From: Bog-473 sp963834405
Lineage (GTDB): Bacteria; Actinomycetota; Acidimicrobiia; Acidimicrobiales; RAAP-2
Assembly (NCBI GenBank): GCA_963834405.1
Contig: CAWIBX010000007.1
Span: 1,178,001 to 1,242,000, forward strand
Length of the DNA: 64,000 bases
Direction: 5' to 3'
Shown: piece by piece, positions 17,471 through 26,788 of the stretch
How positions within the stretch are numbered: position 1 is the first letter of the stretch
How the letters are laid out: each line of letters begins with the position of its first letter
Notes under the pieces: model-generated
Databases searched by the model: none
What the model was told of the DNA's origin: nothing
Seen by the model: only the letters and a program-made list of their open reading frames with translations
Position numbers and translations under genes: made by a program

Positions 17471-18943
17471 GTGACCAGCAAGGCCCCGAACATCCTCCTG
17501 ATCATGTCGGACCAGCACCGGGCCGACATGATGGGGTGCGCGGGTGACACGAGCGTCATCACGCCATCGCTGGACGCGCTGGCCGGTGAGGGCGTCCGAT
17601 TCTCCCGCGTGGCGTGCCAGGGGCCGTTGTGCATGCCGTCGCGTGCGTCGTTCATGACAGAGCGCTACGTGCGTGACCACGGCGTGTACACGAACTGGGA
17701 GGAGATAGGGGCGGACAGCCCGACCTACGCCTGGGCGCTGCGCGAGGCGGGCTACCACACCTCCCTGCTCGGTAAAGCGCACCTCTACACGGACGAGAAG
17801 CTGGACATCACGCACATCGATCAGGCCGCCGGCCGTCTGGAGGCCGTCGGCTTCGCCGAGGTCTTCGAGACCGGGGACAAGTTCATCCCCAAGGCACGTA
17901 ACAAATACACCGACTACCTCGCGTCCCGCGGCCTGCTCGACGCCTACCGCCGTCACATCGCGGACCGCAGCTACCAGGGGGAGAACGAGGACGGGCAGGG
18001 CGCCACGAAGTGCCTGCCGATGTGGGATGCGACGCCCATGCCGATCCCGCTCGACGCCTACGTCGACACCTGGCACGGCTTGGAGGCGGTGCGCTGGATC
18101 GAGCAGTACGACCGTTCGGTACCCTTCTTCCTCTTCGTCGGGTTCCCGGGACCGCACGACCCCTGGGACGCCCCGGCGGAGGCCGTGGCCCGCTACGACG
18201 GCGTCGACGTCTCCATGCCGAGGTCGACGAAACGGCCCGACGTCGAGGGCACGGGCCGCTACGCCGGCCTCTTGAACTCGTTCCTGTGGCTCTCGGACAC
18301 CGCGACCATGAGCGACGACGCCATCCGGGGGATGCGGCGGGCCTACGCCGCCGACATCTCGGTCATCGACCACGCGGTCGGGTTGATGACAGCGGCGCTC
18401 GAGCGCAAGGGCCTGTTGGACGAGACGTGGATCATCTACACGAGCGACCACGGCGAGATGGCCGGGAACCACGGTCTCATGTCGAAGTGCGTCATGTACC
18501 AGCAGGCGGTACGGGTTCCCCTGCTCATCCGCCCGCCCGGCGGCTGCGCGCCCCGGGTCGTCGATGCGCTGGTGGAGCAGTTCGACGTCCCGGCCACGGT
18601 GCGGGAGATCGCGGGTGCGCCGGCGGTCGCCGACGGCGAGGGACGGTCGCTGCTGGCGGCCGTACGCGGCGGCACCGGGCCGGGACGCACGGTCTCGGTC
18701 AGCGAGAACTGGGGCTTCGCCTGCTTCGAGACGGAGCGGCACAAGCTCGTCGTCGACGAGGACGCCCTCGCCGCGTGTCAGCTGTTCGACCTGGCGGAGG
18801 ACCCGTGGGAGGACCACAATCTGGTGGCCGACCCGGAGGCCCGGGCCGTGGTGGACGAGCTCATGGAGCTGCAGGTGCGGCCTTTCTTCTCCACGCCACC
18901 GGCGCGGCCGCACCCGAGCATGTTCACCGGCGGGTACGACTGA
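17471..18943 (+). CDS. Sulfatase (alkaline phosphatase superfamily, formylglycine type)
   Basis: The protein has 490 residues from GTG 17471, preceded by a GGAGGAGAGGAG purine-rich RBS. The N-terminal metal site 'NILLIMSDQHRADMMG' and the modification motif 'CMPSR' (Cys54 to formylglycine) are intact. 'GFPGPHDPWDAP' and 'YTSDHGEMAGNHGLMSK' give the central and C-terminal metal-binding blocks. It lacks a signal peptide, so it probably acts in the cytoplasm on sulfate or phosphate esters. Such proteins are often annotated as choline sulfatase-like or phosphonate monoester hydrolase-like; the substrate is unknown. No maturase gene is adjacent. Confidence 0.85.
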   Translation: MTSKAPNILLIMSDQHRADMMGCAGDTSVITPSLDALAGEGVRFSRVACQGPLCMPSRASFMTERYVRDHGVYTNWEEIGADSPTYAWALREAGYHTSLLGKAHLYTDEKLDITHIDQAAGRLEAVGFAEVFETGDKFIPKARNKYTDYLASRGLLDAYRRHIADRSYQGENEDGQGATKCLPMWDATPMPIPLDAYVDTWHGLEAVRWIEQYDRSVPFFLFVGFPGPHDPWDAPAEAVARYDGVDVSMPRSTKRPDVEGTGRYAGLLNSFLWLSDTATMSDDAIRGMRRAYAADISVIDHAVGLMTAALERKGLLDETWIIYTSDHGEMAGNHGLMSKCVMYQQAVRVPLLIRPPGGCAPRVVDALVEQFDVPATVREIAGAPAVADGEGRSLLAAVRGGTGPGRTVSVSENWGFACFETERHKLVVDEDALAACQLFDLAEDPWEDHNLVADPEARAVVDELMELQVRPFFSTPPARPHPSMFTGGYD

Positions 18944-18975
18944 TCGGTACGACTGATGGTCCCGGCGTCGCCGGG

Positions 18976-18994
18976 CGGCCGGGCTAGCCGGCCG
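18976..18994. terminator. Hairpin between convergent sulfatase and G1 peptidase genes
   Basis: A perfect 7-bp inverted repeat, CGGCCGG-GCTAG-CCGGCCG, sits in the 40-bp convergent gap and contains the stop codon of the minus-strand gene. There is no T-run, so this is a GC-rich hairpin that may act as a bidirectional terminator or transcript end. Confidence 0.35.
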
Positions 18995-19943
18995 GCGTCG
19001 CGGGCAGCGCTGAGCCGTACGCCACGTTGTAGGCCTCGTCGGCGGCCGCGGGGTTGGCCGTGTCGGTAGTGTCGGGGTCGCCCGGCGTCGACACCTGCAC
19101 GTTGTTCTGGATCATGACACCGGAGTCGTTCGTGTAGTTCAGCGCGGCCCCCGTGTAGGTGGGGGTCCCGCTGTTCACGATGGTCTTGAGGACCCCCGCG
19201 CTGTCGAAGTCACCGGTGTTCGCCGGAGGGCTGATGGTGTAGTGGGCCAGGCTGGCGATCCTTCCGCCGACCTCCGGCGCCTCCATGATCCACTCGGCGG
19301 AGGAGCCAGGGCCGTTGTAGGCCTGCTGTGTCGTGAACGTCCAGTGCTTCGTGGCGTTCGTCGTGTCGGAGATGGTGATGTCCCACAGGTGCTCGGTGCT
19401 GCCCCCACGCCCCCGGCCGAAGCCGCCGCCATGGGTCGTCGTGGTCGCGGACGTCTCGTAAATCGAGGCGCTCATCCGGTCCCCTGGCGCCACCGGGTAG
19501 GCGCTCGGTGAGATCTCCGTCTCGGACGCCGGCAGGATCTCCCACCAGGCGTCGTAGTGCGCGGCCCCGCTGTAGTAGTCCTCCTCGGTCCCGGTCTGAA
19601 TGAGGTCGCTGTTGTTGAAGCCGTCCACCCCGATCCACGCCGACGAGTAGGTGGCCGACGTCGAGGCGCTGACCGCGGGCACGGTCCACGTCGAGCTGAC
19701 CCCCGTGTACGTCCCGGTCTCGGCGTAGCCCGACCAGTTGGAGGCGGCCCAGGTGTTGCTAATGCCGCCGTGGCCCATCGAGATCCGGGGGTAGTTCGTG
19801 ATGGCCGGGGCCGCCGAGACCGCGGCCGACCCGCCGACGGCGAACAGGGAGAACGCCGTCGCCACGAGCCCGGCCGACACGGATCCGATGGCAGCCCACC
19901 GCCGGTGGGCACGCACGACATGGCGTGACGTGTGGCTCCGCAT
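18984..19943 (-). CDS. Secreted G1 family glutamic endopeptidase (eqolisin-like)
   Basis: The protein has 319 residues from ATG 19943, with GGAGGAG just upstream. A Tat/Sec-like signal peptide (about 1-45, with Arg-rich start) ends near 'AAVSAAPA'. The G1 fold is recognisable from 'ASNWSGYAETG', 'VSSTWTVPAV', 'AWIGVDGFNNSDLIQTG' and 'WWEILPASE', with 'SSAEWIMEAP' near residue 217. Gln116 and Glu217 fit the Gln/Glu catalytic dyad of scytalidoglutamic peptidase. These enzymes cut proteins at acid pH and resist pepstatin. A second, larger G1 protein lies at 53449-55419. Confidence 0.85.
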   Translation of the reverse strand: MRSHTSRHVVRAHRRWAAIGSVSAGLVATAFSLFAVGGSAAVSAAPAITNYPRISMGHGGISNTWAASNWSGYAETGTYTGVSSTWTVPAVSASTSATYSSAWIGVDGFNNSDLIQTGTEEDYYSGAAHYDAWWEILPASETEISPSAYPVAPGDRMSASIYETSATTTTHGGGFGRGRGGSTEHLWDITISDTTNATKHWTFTTQQAYNGPGSSAEWIMEAPEVGGRIASLAHYTISPPANTGDFDSAGVLKTIVNSGTPTYTGAALNYTNDSGVMIQNNVQVSTPGDPDTTDTANPAAADEAYNVAYGSALPATPAG

Positions 19944-20128
19944 GGCGCTCCTCCGCTCCTTCACCCGCGGCCCTCGCCGCGCCGATCAGGGAACTATAGG
20001 TGATCCCCGGTTGCAAACAATGGTCAGAAGTCCCAATTTTCGAGCATCTGGGCAGGTCCGAGCCGGGGGACGGCCGGCGTGGGCCGTTGGTACGCTGCCA
20101 CTTCGGTGCACAGTGGGGAGGTCCAGGC

Positions 20129-21943
20129 GTGAGCATCGACGAACGGCCCGTGACGGCGCCCGCGCCGGCGTACGACCCGGACGCCCTGCGTGAGAAGTAC
20201 CTCCTCGAGCGGGACAAGCGCCTGCGGCCGGACGGCAACGACCAGTACATAGAGATCGCCGGTCGCTTCGCCGCCTATCTCGAGGATCCGTACGTCGAGG
20301 CCGTCGGCCGGGCCCCGCTGACCGACGACGTCACCGTCGCCCTGATCGGCGGCGGCTTTGCCGGCCTGATCTGCGCCGCCCGCCTCCGCCAGGCCGGAAT
20401 AGACGACTTCCGCGTCATTGAGAAGGGCGGCGACTTCGGCGGGACCTGGTACTGGAACCGCTACCCCGGTGCGCAGTGCGACGTCGAGTCGTACATCTAC
20501 TTGCCCTTGCTCGAGGAGACCTCCTACGTCCCGACCGAGAAGTACGTGCACGCGCCCGAGATCCTGGAGCACTGCCGGCGCATCGCCGAACACTTCGAGC
20601 TGTACGACCGGGCCTGCCTGTCGACCGAGGTCACGAACATTGAGTGGGACGCCGGACGCCACGGCTGGACGATAGAGACCAACCGCGGTGACCGGATGTC
20701 GGCCCAGTTCCTCATCATGGGGAACGGCCCGCTGCACCGGCCGAAGCTGCCGGGCATCCCCGGCATAGAGTCCTTCGCCGGCTATTCCTTCCACACCAGC
20801 CGGTGGGACTACGACTACACCGGCGGCGACTCCAAAGGGAACCTGCACAAGCTCTCCGACAAGCGGGTGGGGATCATCGGTACCGGCGCGACCGCCGTCC
20901 AGGTGGTACCGCACGTGGCCGAGTCGGCGGCCGCCCTCTATGTCTTCCAGCGCACGCCCTCGTCCATTGACGTCCGCGGCAACCGCCCCACCGACGAAGT
21001 CTGGGCCGCCGCGCTCCAGCCCGGCTGGCACAAGGAGCGGATGGTGAACTTCACGACGCTGACGTCGGGCGGCATGGCGGAGCAGGACCTGGTGATGGAC
21101 GGGTGGACGGACATCATCGGCAAGCTGATCACGCGCATGCTGAACCGCGACGAGTCCGCGCCCGCGGACGGGAGCATCGCGAGCGTGCTGGAGCTGGCCG
21201 ACTTCGACAAGATGGAGCAGATCCGCGCCCGGGTCGACGACATCGTGGCGGATGGCGCGACCGCGGAATCCCTCAAGCCGTGGTACCGGCAGTTCTGCAA
21301 GCGCCCCTGCTTCCACGACCAGTACCTCCAGGCGTTCAACCGCCCGAGCGTCCACCTCGTCGACACCGACGGCGCGGGCGTCGACGAGATCACGCCCACC
21401 GGAGTGGTGGTGGCGGGGGGCGAGTACGAGCTCGACACCCTCATTTTCGCGACGGGCTTCGAGGTGGGCACCGATTACACGCGGCGCGCCGGGTACGAGG
21501 TGCGCGGCGCGCGGGGCGTGAACCTGTCCGAGCACTGGGCCGACGGGATGCGCTCCATCCACGGGATGCACGTCCACGGCTTCCCCAACATGTTCGTTCT
21601 CGGACACACCCAGGGCGGCTTCACGGTCAACTATCCGCACCTGCTCGACGAGGCCAGCCGGCACGCCTGCCACATCGTCCGCCAGGCGCTGGACAACGGG
21701 TGGACGGAGGTGGAGGCGACGGCCGACGCCGAGGCGGAGTGGCTCACGACGCTCGCCGAGTCGGCCCGCGACCTCCGCGCCTTCCAGGAGTCCTGCACGC
21801 CGGGCTATTACAACAACGAGGGCCAGCCCTCCACCGGTGGGTTCCTGATCGGGTCCTACGGGCAGGGACCCATCGCGTTCTTCAAGCTGCTGGCCGACTG
21901 GCGCGACGCCGGGGACTTCGCAGGCTTGGACCGGCGTACCTAG
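20129..21943 (+). CDS. Flavin-dependent Baeyer-Villiger-type monooxygenase
   Basis: The protein has 604 residues from GTG 20129, with GGGGAGG 7 bases upstream. Two Rossmann motifs are present: 'IGGGFAGL' (FAD, about 73-80) and 'IIGTGATAVQ' (NADPH, about 250). The fingerprint 'FAGYSFHTSRWD' (about 216-227) matches FxGxxxHxxxW[PD], and 'GGDFGGTWYWNRYPGAQCDVES' is typical of cyclohexanone/phenylacetone-type enzymes. These insert oxygen next to a ketone to give esters or lactones. The alcohol dehydrogenase 16 bp downstream could supply the ketone from an alcohol, so the pair may catabolise alicyclic or terpenoid alcohols. Confidence 0.9.
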   Translation: MSIDERPVTAPAPAYDPDALREKYLLERDKRLRPDGNDQYIEIAGRFAAYLEDPYVEAVGRAPLTDDVTVALIGGGFAGLICAARLRQAGIDDFRVIEKGGDFGGTWYWNRYPGAQCDVESYIYLPLLEETSYVPTEKYVHAPEILEHCRRIAEHFELYDRACLSTEVTNIEWDAGRHGWTIETNRGDRMSAQFLIMGNGPLHRPKLPGIPGIESFAGYSFHTSRWDYDYTGGDSKGNLHKLSDKRVGIIGTGATAVQVVPHVAESAAALYVFQRTPSSIDVRGNRPTDEVWAAALQPGWHKERMVNFTTLTSGGMAEQDLVMDGWTDIIGKLITRMLNRDESAPADGSIASVLELADFDKMEQIRARVDDIVADGATAESLKPWYRQFCKRPCFHDQYLQAFNRPSVHLVDTDGAGVDEITPTGVVVAGGEYELDTLIFATGFEVGTDYTRRAGYEVRGARGVNLSEHWADGMRSIHGMHVHGFPNMFVLGHTQGGFTVNYPHLLDEASRHACHIVRQALDNGWTEVEATADAEAEWLTTLAESARDLRAFQESCTPGYYNNEGQPSTGGFLIGSYGQGPIAFFKLLADWRDAGDFAGLDRRT

Positions 21944-21959
21944 GGGCGAGGCGAGGCCG

Positions 21960-23039
21960 ATGGTCCGCGCCATGGTGCTGCACGCTCCTCGCTCGCTCGA
22001 ACTGCGCGAGTTCGACTACCCCGGGGTCCGGGACGACGACGCCCTCCTGCGCATAGAGGCCTGTGGCCTGTGCGGCACCGACCACGAGCAGTACTCGGGC
22101 CACCTGTTCTTCGGGTTCCCGTTCATCCCCGGCCACGAGAGCGTCGGGGTCATAGAGGCGATCGGCGACGAAGCGGCGGAGCGCTGGGGCGTGCGCGCCG
22201 GAGACCGGGTGGCGGTCGAGGTCTTCCAGTCCTGCCGACGCTGTGCCCAGTGCGAGGCGGGGAACTACCGGCACTGCGAGCGCCACGGGGTCGGCGACTC
22301 CTACGGGTTCATCCCCACAGATCGCCACCCCGGCCTGTGGGGCGGGTACGCCCAGTACCAGTACCTGAGCCCCGACAGCATGGTCCTCCCCGTCCCGGAC
22401 GGCCTGGACCCGGTGCTGGCGACGCTTTTCAACCCGCTCGGTGCGGGCATCCGCTGGGGCGCCACGGTGCCCGGCACCGGGCCGGGCGACGTGGTGGCCG
22501 TGCTCGGCCCCGGCATCCGGGGGCTGTGCTCGCTGGTCGCGGCGCGCGAGGCGGGCGCCGGGTTCGTGATGGTCACCGGGCATGGCGCACGTGACCGGGC
22601 CCGGCTGTCGGTGGCGGAGCGATTCGGCGCCGACTTGGTCGTCGACGTCGCCGAAGAGGATCCCGTCGTGGCCTTGCGGCGGGAGGCCGGAGCCGGCGCC
22701 GACATCGTGGTCGACGTAACCGCCAAGGCGCCGGACGCCTTCGAGCAGGCGCTCCGGCTCGCCCGCCCCGGGGGCACCGTGGTCGTGGCCGGTACTCGGG
22801 GTGCGACGGTCTCCGACCTCAACGTCGACCTGGTGGTCTACAAGGAGCTGCGCGTCCTCGGCGCGCTGGGGGTCGACGTCGCCGCCTACCGGGCCGCGCT
22901 GGAGCTGCTGGCGTCCGGTACCCACCCGTTCGCCGACATAGAACGGCGCACCGCCGGTTTCGACGACGTCAGCGACATGCTCCAGGACATGGCCGCGGGG
23001 CACTTCACGCCGTTGCACGGCGTCTTCGTCCCCGGCTGA
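21960..23039 (+). CDS. Zinc-dependent medium-chain alcohol dehydrogenase
   Basis: The protein has 359 residues with MDR layout: 'EACGLCGTDHEQYSG' and 'PGHESVG' provide catalytic zinc ligands (Cys, His/Glu). 'CRRCAQCEAGNYRHC' is a four-Cys structural zinc site. 'VAVLGPGIRGLCSLVAAREAGA' is the nucleotide-binding fold. It follows the Baeyer-Villiger monooxygenase by 16 bp on the same strand and is probably co-transcribed, suggesting oxidation of an alcohol to the ketone used by the monooxygenase. The 3' end is only 6 bp from the convergent VOC gene. Confidence 0.88.
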   Translation: MVRAMVLHAPRSLELREFDYPGVRDDDALLRIEACGLCGTDHEQYSGHLFFGFPFIPGHESVGVIEAIGDEAAERWGVRAGDRVAVEVFQSCRRCAQCEAGNYRHCERHGVGDSYGFIPTDRHPGLWGGYAQYQYLSPDSMVLPVPDGLDPVLATLFNPLGAGIRWGATVPGTGPGDVVAVLGPGIRGLCSLVAAREAGAGFVMVTGHGARDRARLSVAERFGADLVVDVAEEDPVVALRREAGAGADIVVDVTAKAPDAFEQALRLARPGGTVVVAGTRGATVSDLNVDLVVYKELRVLGALGVDVAAYRAALELLASGTHPFADIERRTAGFDDVSDMLQDMAAGHFTPLHGVFVPG

Positions 23040-23045
23040 GAGCGG

Positions 23046-23510
23046 TCAGGCTGCCGGGACGAAGCGCACCGCCGGCGTCCCCGGCGGATTGGTCACACCG
23101 GGGCGGGCGTCGGGGTTGGCCACGCAGACCTCGCCTTCCAGCCCGTCGGGATCGGTGAAGAACACGGAGAGCACGGGCCCGAAATCGGTCACGAACTCGT
23201 CGCTCGCCCCCCGGTCGATGAGCCGCTGCCGGATCGTCTCGAACGACTCCATGGAGCCGGCCATGAGCCCGATGTGGTCGATGCGGCCGCGGCCGAACAT
23301 GGGCGTCTGGCGCTCGGACTCGGTGTTGCCGTTGACCTCGAAGAGGTTGATCTCCGCCGTGTCGCCGACGCGGACGAAGGTCAGCCGGCCCTCGCCTCCC
23401 ATCTCCTGGAACCCGTCGACCTCCGCCTCGAAGACCTCGCGGTAGAAGTCGACGAAGCGTTGCGTGTCCTTGGTCAGGATGGCTACGTGGTTGAACCCGT
23501 TGAGGAGCAC
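23046..23510 (-). CDS. VOC (glyoxalase/bleomycin resistance) family protein
   Basis: The protein has 154 residues from GTG 23510, with AAGGAGGG 5 bases upstream. 'GFNHVAILTKDTQRFVDFYREVFEAEV' and 'IDHIGLMAGSMESFETIRQRL' give the two beta-alpha-beta-beta-beta modules with metal-ligand His residues, and 'VFFTDPDGLEGEVCV' carries the final Glu ligand. Possible roles include glyoxalase-, dioxygenase- or epimerase-type chemistry; the substrate is unknown. Confidence 0.85.
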   Translation of the reverse strand: MLLNGFNHVAILTKDTQRFVDFYREVFEAEVDGFQEMGGEGRLTFVRVGDTAEINLFEVNGNTESERQTPMFGRGRIDHIGLMAGSMESFETIRQRLIDRGASDEFVTDFGPVLSVFFTDPDGLEGEVCVANPDARPGVTNPPGTPAVRFVPAA

Positions 23511-23569
23511 AGACCCTCCTTCCGCCGGCCTTGACGCTCCACGGTAGCGACCGGGGCGGCTCGACGGAG

Positions 23570-24925
23570 TCAGCCGAGGCCGCGGGGGTCCGGGGCGAGG
23601 ACCAGGTCGACCGGTAGCCGGTGCCGGTGCGAGACCTCCGCGGTGAGCCAGTCCCGGTGGCGCGTGATGGATTCCCGCCGGCCTGCCGGCACCAACGCGG
23701 CCAGGTCGTCGTAGACGGACATGAGCTTGCGCGAGATCTGCGGCGATCCGGACCCGAACAGGGAGATCTCGGTGAAGGCGAGGTCGACCAGGTCGTCCCA
23801 GCCCGGGCTCGGCACCACCAGGCGCACAGTCCCGGTGGCGTCGAGGTACATGCCCGACGGGTCGGGCCGGAGCGCCACGGCCGCCAGGATCGCATGCAGG
23901 CGATCGAGCACCTGCAGAGCCGTCGTGGGGTCGTTGATCGCAGCGGACAGCGCGCGGCAGGCGATGTCGACGAGTTGGCGCACCCCGTAGCTCGGATCCT
24001 GATAGAGCGTCCGGACCGCCGAAGAGTCGACCGTCGCCAGGACGGCCTCGCGGCCGGGCGGCGATCCACCGTGCACCTCGAAGAGCTCGGACCCACGGGT
24101 GACGAACGTCCCGACCGGCACGCGCGCCCGCAGCACGCACCCCGACGCCCGCGCTAATTCGACCAGCGAGTACGCGTCCAATCCGTCGAGCACCGCGTCG
24201 CGATGGTCGAAGAGAACCATGGCGCGGTCGGACTCGAACGACGGCGCCGGTGCCTCCTGGTATTCCGACGCCTCGACGTTCGTGCGCTGGAGCGACCGCA
24301 TCGTCTCGTTGAAGACGGACTCGATCACGTAGCTGACGCGCATGGAGCGCACGGTGGAGTGCACGAACACCACGAACACGAGGACCGAGGCGACGACCAG
24401 CAGGAACGCCACCCCGACCGCGCCCTGGGCCACGAAGTGCACCTGCTTCGTGCCCACGCTGGCGAGCACGGTCATGGAGTAGACGAAGGTCGCGATGAAG
24501 GTCGAGAGCGCGAGCTTGGTGATCGGCTTGCGCATGAACGTCCGCAGCACCCGGGGCGAGTACTGCGTGCTCGCCATCTGCAGGGCCACGAGCGTGATGG
24601 AGAAGACCACGCCGGTGAACGTCAACAGGGCGGCGGCGATGGTCGCCAGGAGTGTGCGGGCGTCGTCGAGGTCCGTGGGGAACAGTCCCTGGTGGAGGGT
24701 GAAGCTGTGCACGTGCCGGGCGGCCAGCGCCCCGCCGACCCAGGCCGCGATGGCGGCCACGGCCGGCCAGATCCACAGCGACTCGAGCCGTAGCTCCCGC
24801 AAGTGGGCCCGACGCGCGCTCCGCGCGCCGGTACCCGGCCGAGGACGGTCGCCATCAGTCCTCTTCGGCCGCGCCGGCCGCGTCGCCCATGCCGCTGGTG
24901 CCGTCGCCGCCGGTCCCGTTCCCAC
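23570..24925 (-). CDS. DUF2254 family integral membrane protein
   Basis: The family has three to four N-terminal membrane segments ('LWIWPAVAAIAAWVGGAL', 'LLATIAAALLTFTGVVFSITLVALQM', 'LALSTFIATFVYSMTVLASV', 'AFLLVVASVLVFVVFVH') and a soluble C-terminal domain. The 451-residue reading starts at GTG 24925, inside the antiporter gene. A TTG at 24802 (410 residues, start 'LRELRLES') matches the usual family start better. The 'QYSPRVLRTFM' segment is a family hallmark. Function is unknown. The overlap with the antiporter suggests co-transcription and a shared membrane ion role. Confidence 0.8.
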   Translation of the reverse strand: MGTGPAATAPAAWATRPARPKRTDGDRPRPGTGARSARRAHLRELRLESLWIWPAVAAIAAWVGGALAARHVHSFTLHQGLFPTDLDDARTLLATIAAALLTFTGVVFSITLVALQMASTQYSPRVLRTFMRKPITKLALSTFIATFVYSMTVLASVGTKQVHFVAQGAVGVAFLLVVASVLVFVVFVHSTVRSMRVSYVIESVFNETMRSLQRTNVEASEYQEAPAPSFESDRAMVLFDHRDAVLDGLDAYSLVELARASGCVLRARVPVGTFVTRGSELFEVHGGSPPGREAVLATVDSSAVRTLYQDPSYGVRQLVDIACRALSAAINDPTTALQVLDRLHAILAAVALRPDPSGMYLDATGTVRLVVPSPGWDDLVDLAFTEISLFGSGSPQISRKLMSVYDDLAALVPAGRRESITRHRDWLTAEVSHRHRLPVDLVLAPDPRGLG

Positions 24926-26141
24926 CGGGTTCGTTGCCGCTGGGGTCGCTCGGGCTGCCCGCGGCGGCGAACTCGGGGTCCGCCCGCAGCCGCCTGAGCC
25001 CGAGGATCGGGAAGATGAGCACCGACAGCATGCCGGCGGCGATGAGCGCGGCCGCGTTCTGCGGCTTCATCTTGTGCTCGTCGACGCCGATCGTCGTGAT
25101 GACCACGATGAGCGGCAACCCGGTCGACGCGAGGACCGCCAGGGCGTGCGCCTGTGCCTTGGACAGCACGTTGCGGAAGAACACGAAGGTCGGGACGCCT
25201 CGAGTGATCAGGAAGACGATCGCGAACATCGGGACCAACAGGAGGACCTTGGGTTGGTGGATCAGCGCGTGGAGGTCGAAGTTGATGCCGCTCTCGATGA
25301 AGAAGATCGGGATGAGAAACCCGAACCCGATGGCCTCGAGCTTGCTGGTGACCTGCTCCGTGTCCTCGCCGCGGATGAAGAGACGGACGACGACACCCGC
25401 CGCGAACGCGCCAAGCAGCACGTCCAGGCTCAGCTTCAGCGCCAGGTAGGCGAGGAGAACCACCAGCAGGACCGAGATCCGAACCGGGAGCTGCGAGGTG
25501 GAGTGCAGGTGCCGCCGCAGGAGGAGGATGAAGCCCGGCGGCCGGACCTGCACCGCGAGCAGGGCCGCGATCACCGCGACGACGACGAAGAGAGCGAGCA
25601 GCAGAGCCGTGATGCGCGCGTCGCGCTGGGTGAGCAACAGCGCGACGGCCAGGATAGGCCCGAACTCGCCGACGGCGCCCACGGACAGGATCACCGGGCC
25701 AAACGAAGACTGCAGCACCCCGGCGTCCCGCAACATGGGCACCAAGGTGGTCAGGGCGGTGGTCGTCAGGCACAGGGCGACCACGACCGAATCGAGGACG
25801 AGGCCGGTCGCATGGAGGAACGCGCCGAACAGGAGCGCGATGAGGACCGACAACATCCAGGCGCCGACCGCGCGCGGCGCATGACCCTTCCGCATGGTCT
25901 CGATCTCTATTTCGGTGCCGGCGAGGAACATGAGGTAGGTGAGCCCGAAGTCGGACAGCGCGCTCACAACCGAGTTCGGGTGGGCCAGATTGAGCACGTA
26001 GGGGCCGAGGATGATGCCGAAGATGATCTGAAGGACCAGCTCGGGCACGGCGACGAAGCGCCGCAGGAGCTCCGCGACGAGGGGCGCCAGCACCGCCGCG
26101 AGCGCGATGAGCGCCAGCGTGGGTAAGGCGGACTCGCTCAT
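24855..26141 (-). CDS. CPA2-type cation/proton antiporter (Kef-like)
   Basis: The protein has 428 residues and about twelve hydrophobic helices: 'ALPTLALIALAAVLAPLVAELL', 'LQIIFGIILGPYVL' and 'FGLTYLMFLAGTEIEIETM', the last being the CPA2 signature. 'FGFLIPIFFIESGINFDLHAL' is the late inverted-repeat block. There is no C-terminal TrkA-N domain; the tail is Gly/Asn-rich and probably disordered. It exchanges Na+ or K+ for H+ across the membrane, useful for pH homeostasis. The stop lies inside the DUF2254 reading frame. Confidence 0.88.
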   Translation of the reverse strand: MSESALPTLALIALAAVLAPLVAELLRRFVAVPELVLQIIFGIILGPYVLNLAHPNSVVSALSDFGLTYLMFLAGTEIEIETMRKGHAPRAVGAWMLSVLIALLFGAFLHATGLVLDSVVVALCLTTTALTTLVPMLRDAGVLQSSFGPVILSVGAVGEFGPILAVALLLTQRDARITALLLALFVVVAVIAALLAVQVRPPGFILLLRRHLHSTSQLPVRISVLLVVLLAYLALKLSLDVLLGAFAAGVVVRLFIRGEDTEQVTSKLEAIGFGFLIPIFFIESGINFDLHALIHQPKVLLLVPMFAIVFLITRGVPTFVFFRNVLSKAQAHALAVLASTGLPLIVVITTIGVDEHKMKPQNAAALIAAGMLSVLIFPILGLRRLRADPEFAAAGSPSDPSGNEPGGNGTGGDGTSGMGDAAGAAEED

Positions 26142-26309
26142 GGCCCTACGCCTCTCGCCAAGTGATCGTACCGTCGCGACGTGGGCGCCACGCTACGCGG
26201 CGCGTCGCGCCGGTTGCCAACATTTACCGAGCGCTGGCGCCGAGAGGGCGCAGCGGCACGGCGGTCGGTTGCCGCTGCGGCTCAGGTGCGGTGAACCGGC
26301 GCGGCGGCC

Positions 26310-26633
26310 TTACGAACCAGGCGGGGTGTAGGAGAGCTTGGAACCCGCGGCAATGGCGTCCATCTCGTCGACGGTGAGCAACGGCACCGTGCTGATGGAG
26401 ATCTTCCCCGTGGCCGCCACCGTCATGGCGACGGTTGCGGCCGCCTTGTTGTCGGGCATGTCGCAGATGGCGTAGGCGTCGTCGTCGCCGAACGCGTAGT
26501 AGAAGCTCTCGATGGAGCCGCCGACGGCCTTGGCGAGCCCGTCGGCCGCCGCCCGGCGGGCGGAGCCACCCTCCTTCATGACGCCCCCGATCCCGTCAGC
26601 GCTGTAGCGAATTTTGAGCAGGTATTTCGCCAT
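26310..26633 (-). CDS. GYD domain-containing protein
   Basis: The protein has 107 residues from ATG 26633, with GGAAGGAG 5-6 bases upstream. 'YLLKIRYSADGIGGVMKEGGSARRAAADGLAKAVGGSIESFYYAFGDDDAYAICDMPDNKAAA' matches the GYD family, a ferredoxin-like fold of unknown function; here the naming 'GxxD' region reads 'FGDDDAY'. It is a small cytoplasmic protein with no visible active site, and stands alone between the antiporter and the divergent signalling gene. Confidence 0.88.
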   Translation of the reverse strand: MAKYLLKIRYSADGIGGVMKEGGSARRAAADGLAKAVGGSIESFYYAFGDDDAYAICDMPDNKAAATVAMTVAATGKISISTVPLLTVDEMDAIAAGSKLSYTPPGS

Positions 26634-26788
26634 GTGGGCTCCTTCCGACGTGGCTTCCTGGTCCAACATCGCGCCGGTCCTGGGACACCGCAAGCGGTGC
26701 GCCAAAAACCGGGGGTGCCGACGCGCCGGCCGGAGGCGTACAATTCGTCTCCGGTTGCGGTGCGGCATGGGGGTGAGGGCGAAGCACC

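Noticed and set aside
20024..21973. Minus-strand frame of 649 codons across the monooxygenase gene
   Set aside because: It is the antisense shadow of a strongly conserved flavoprotein; no domain or RBS supports it.
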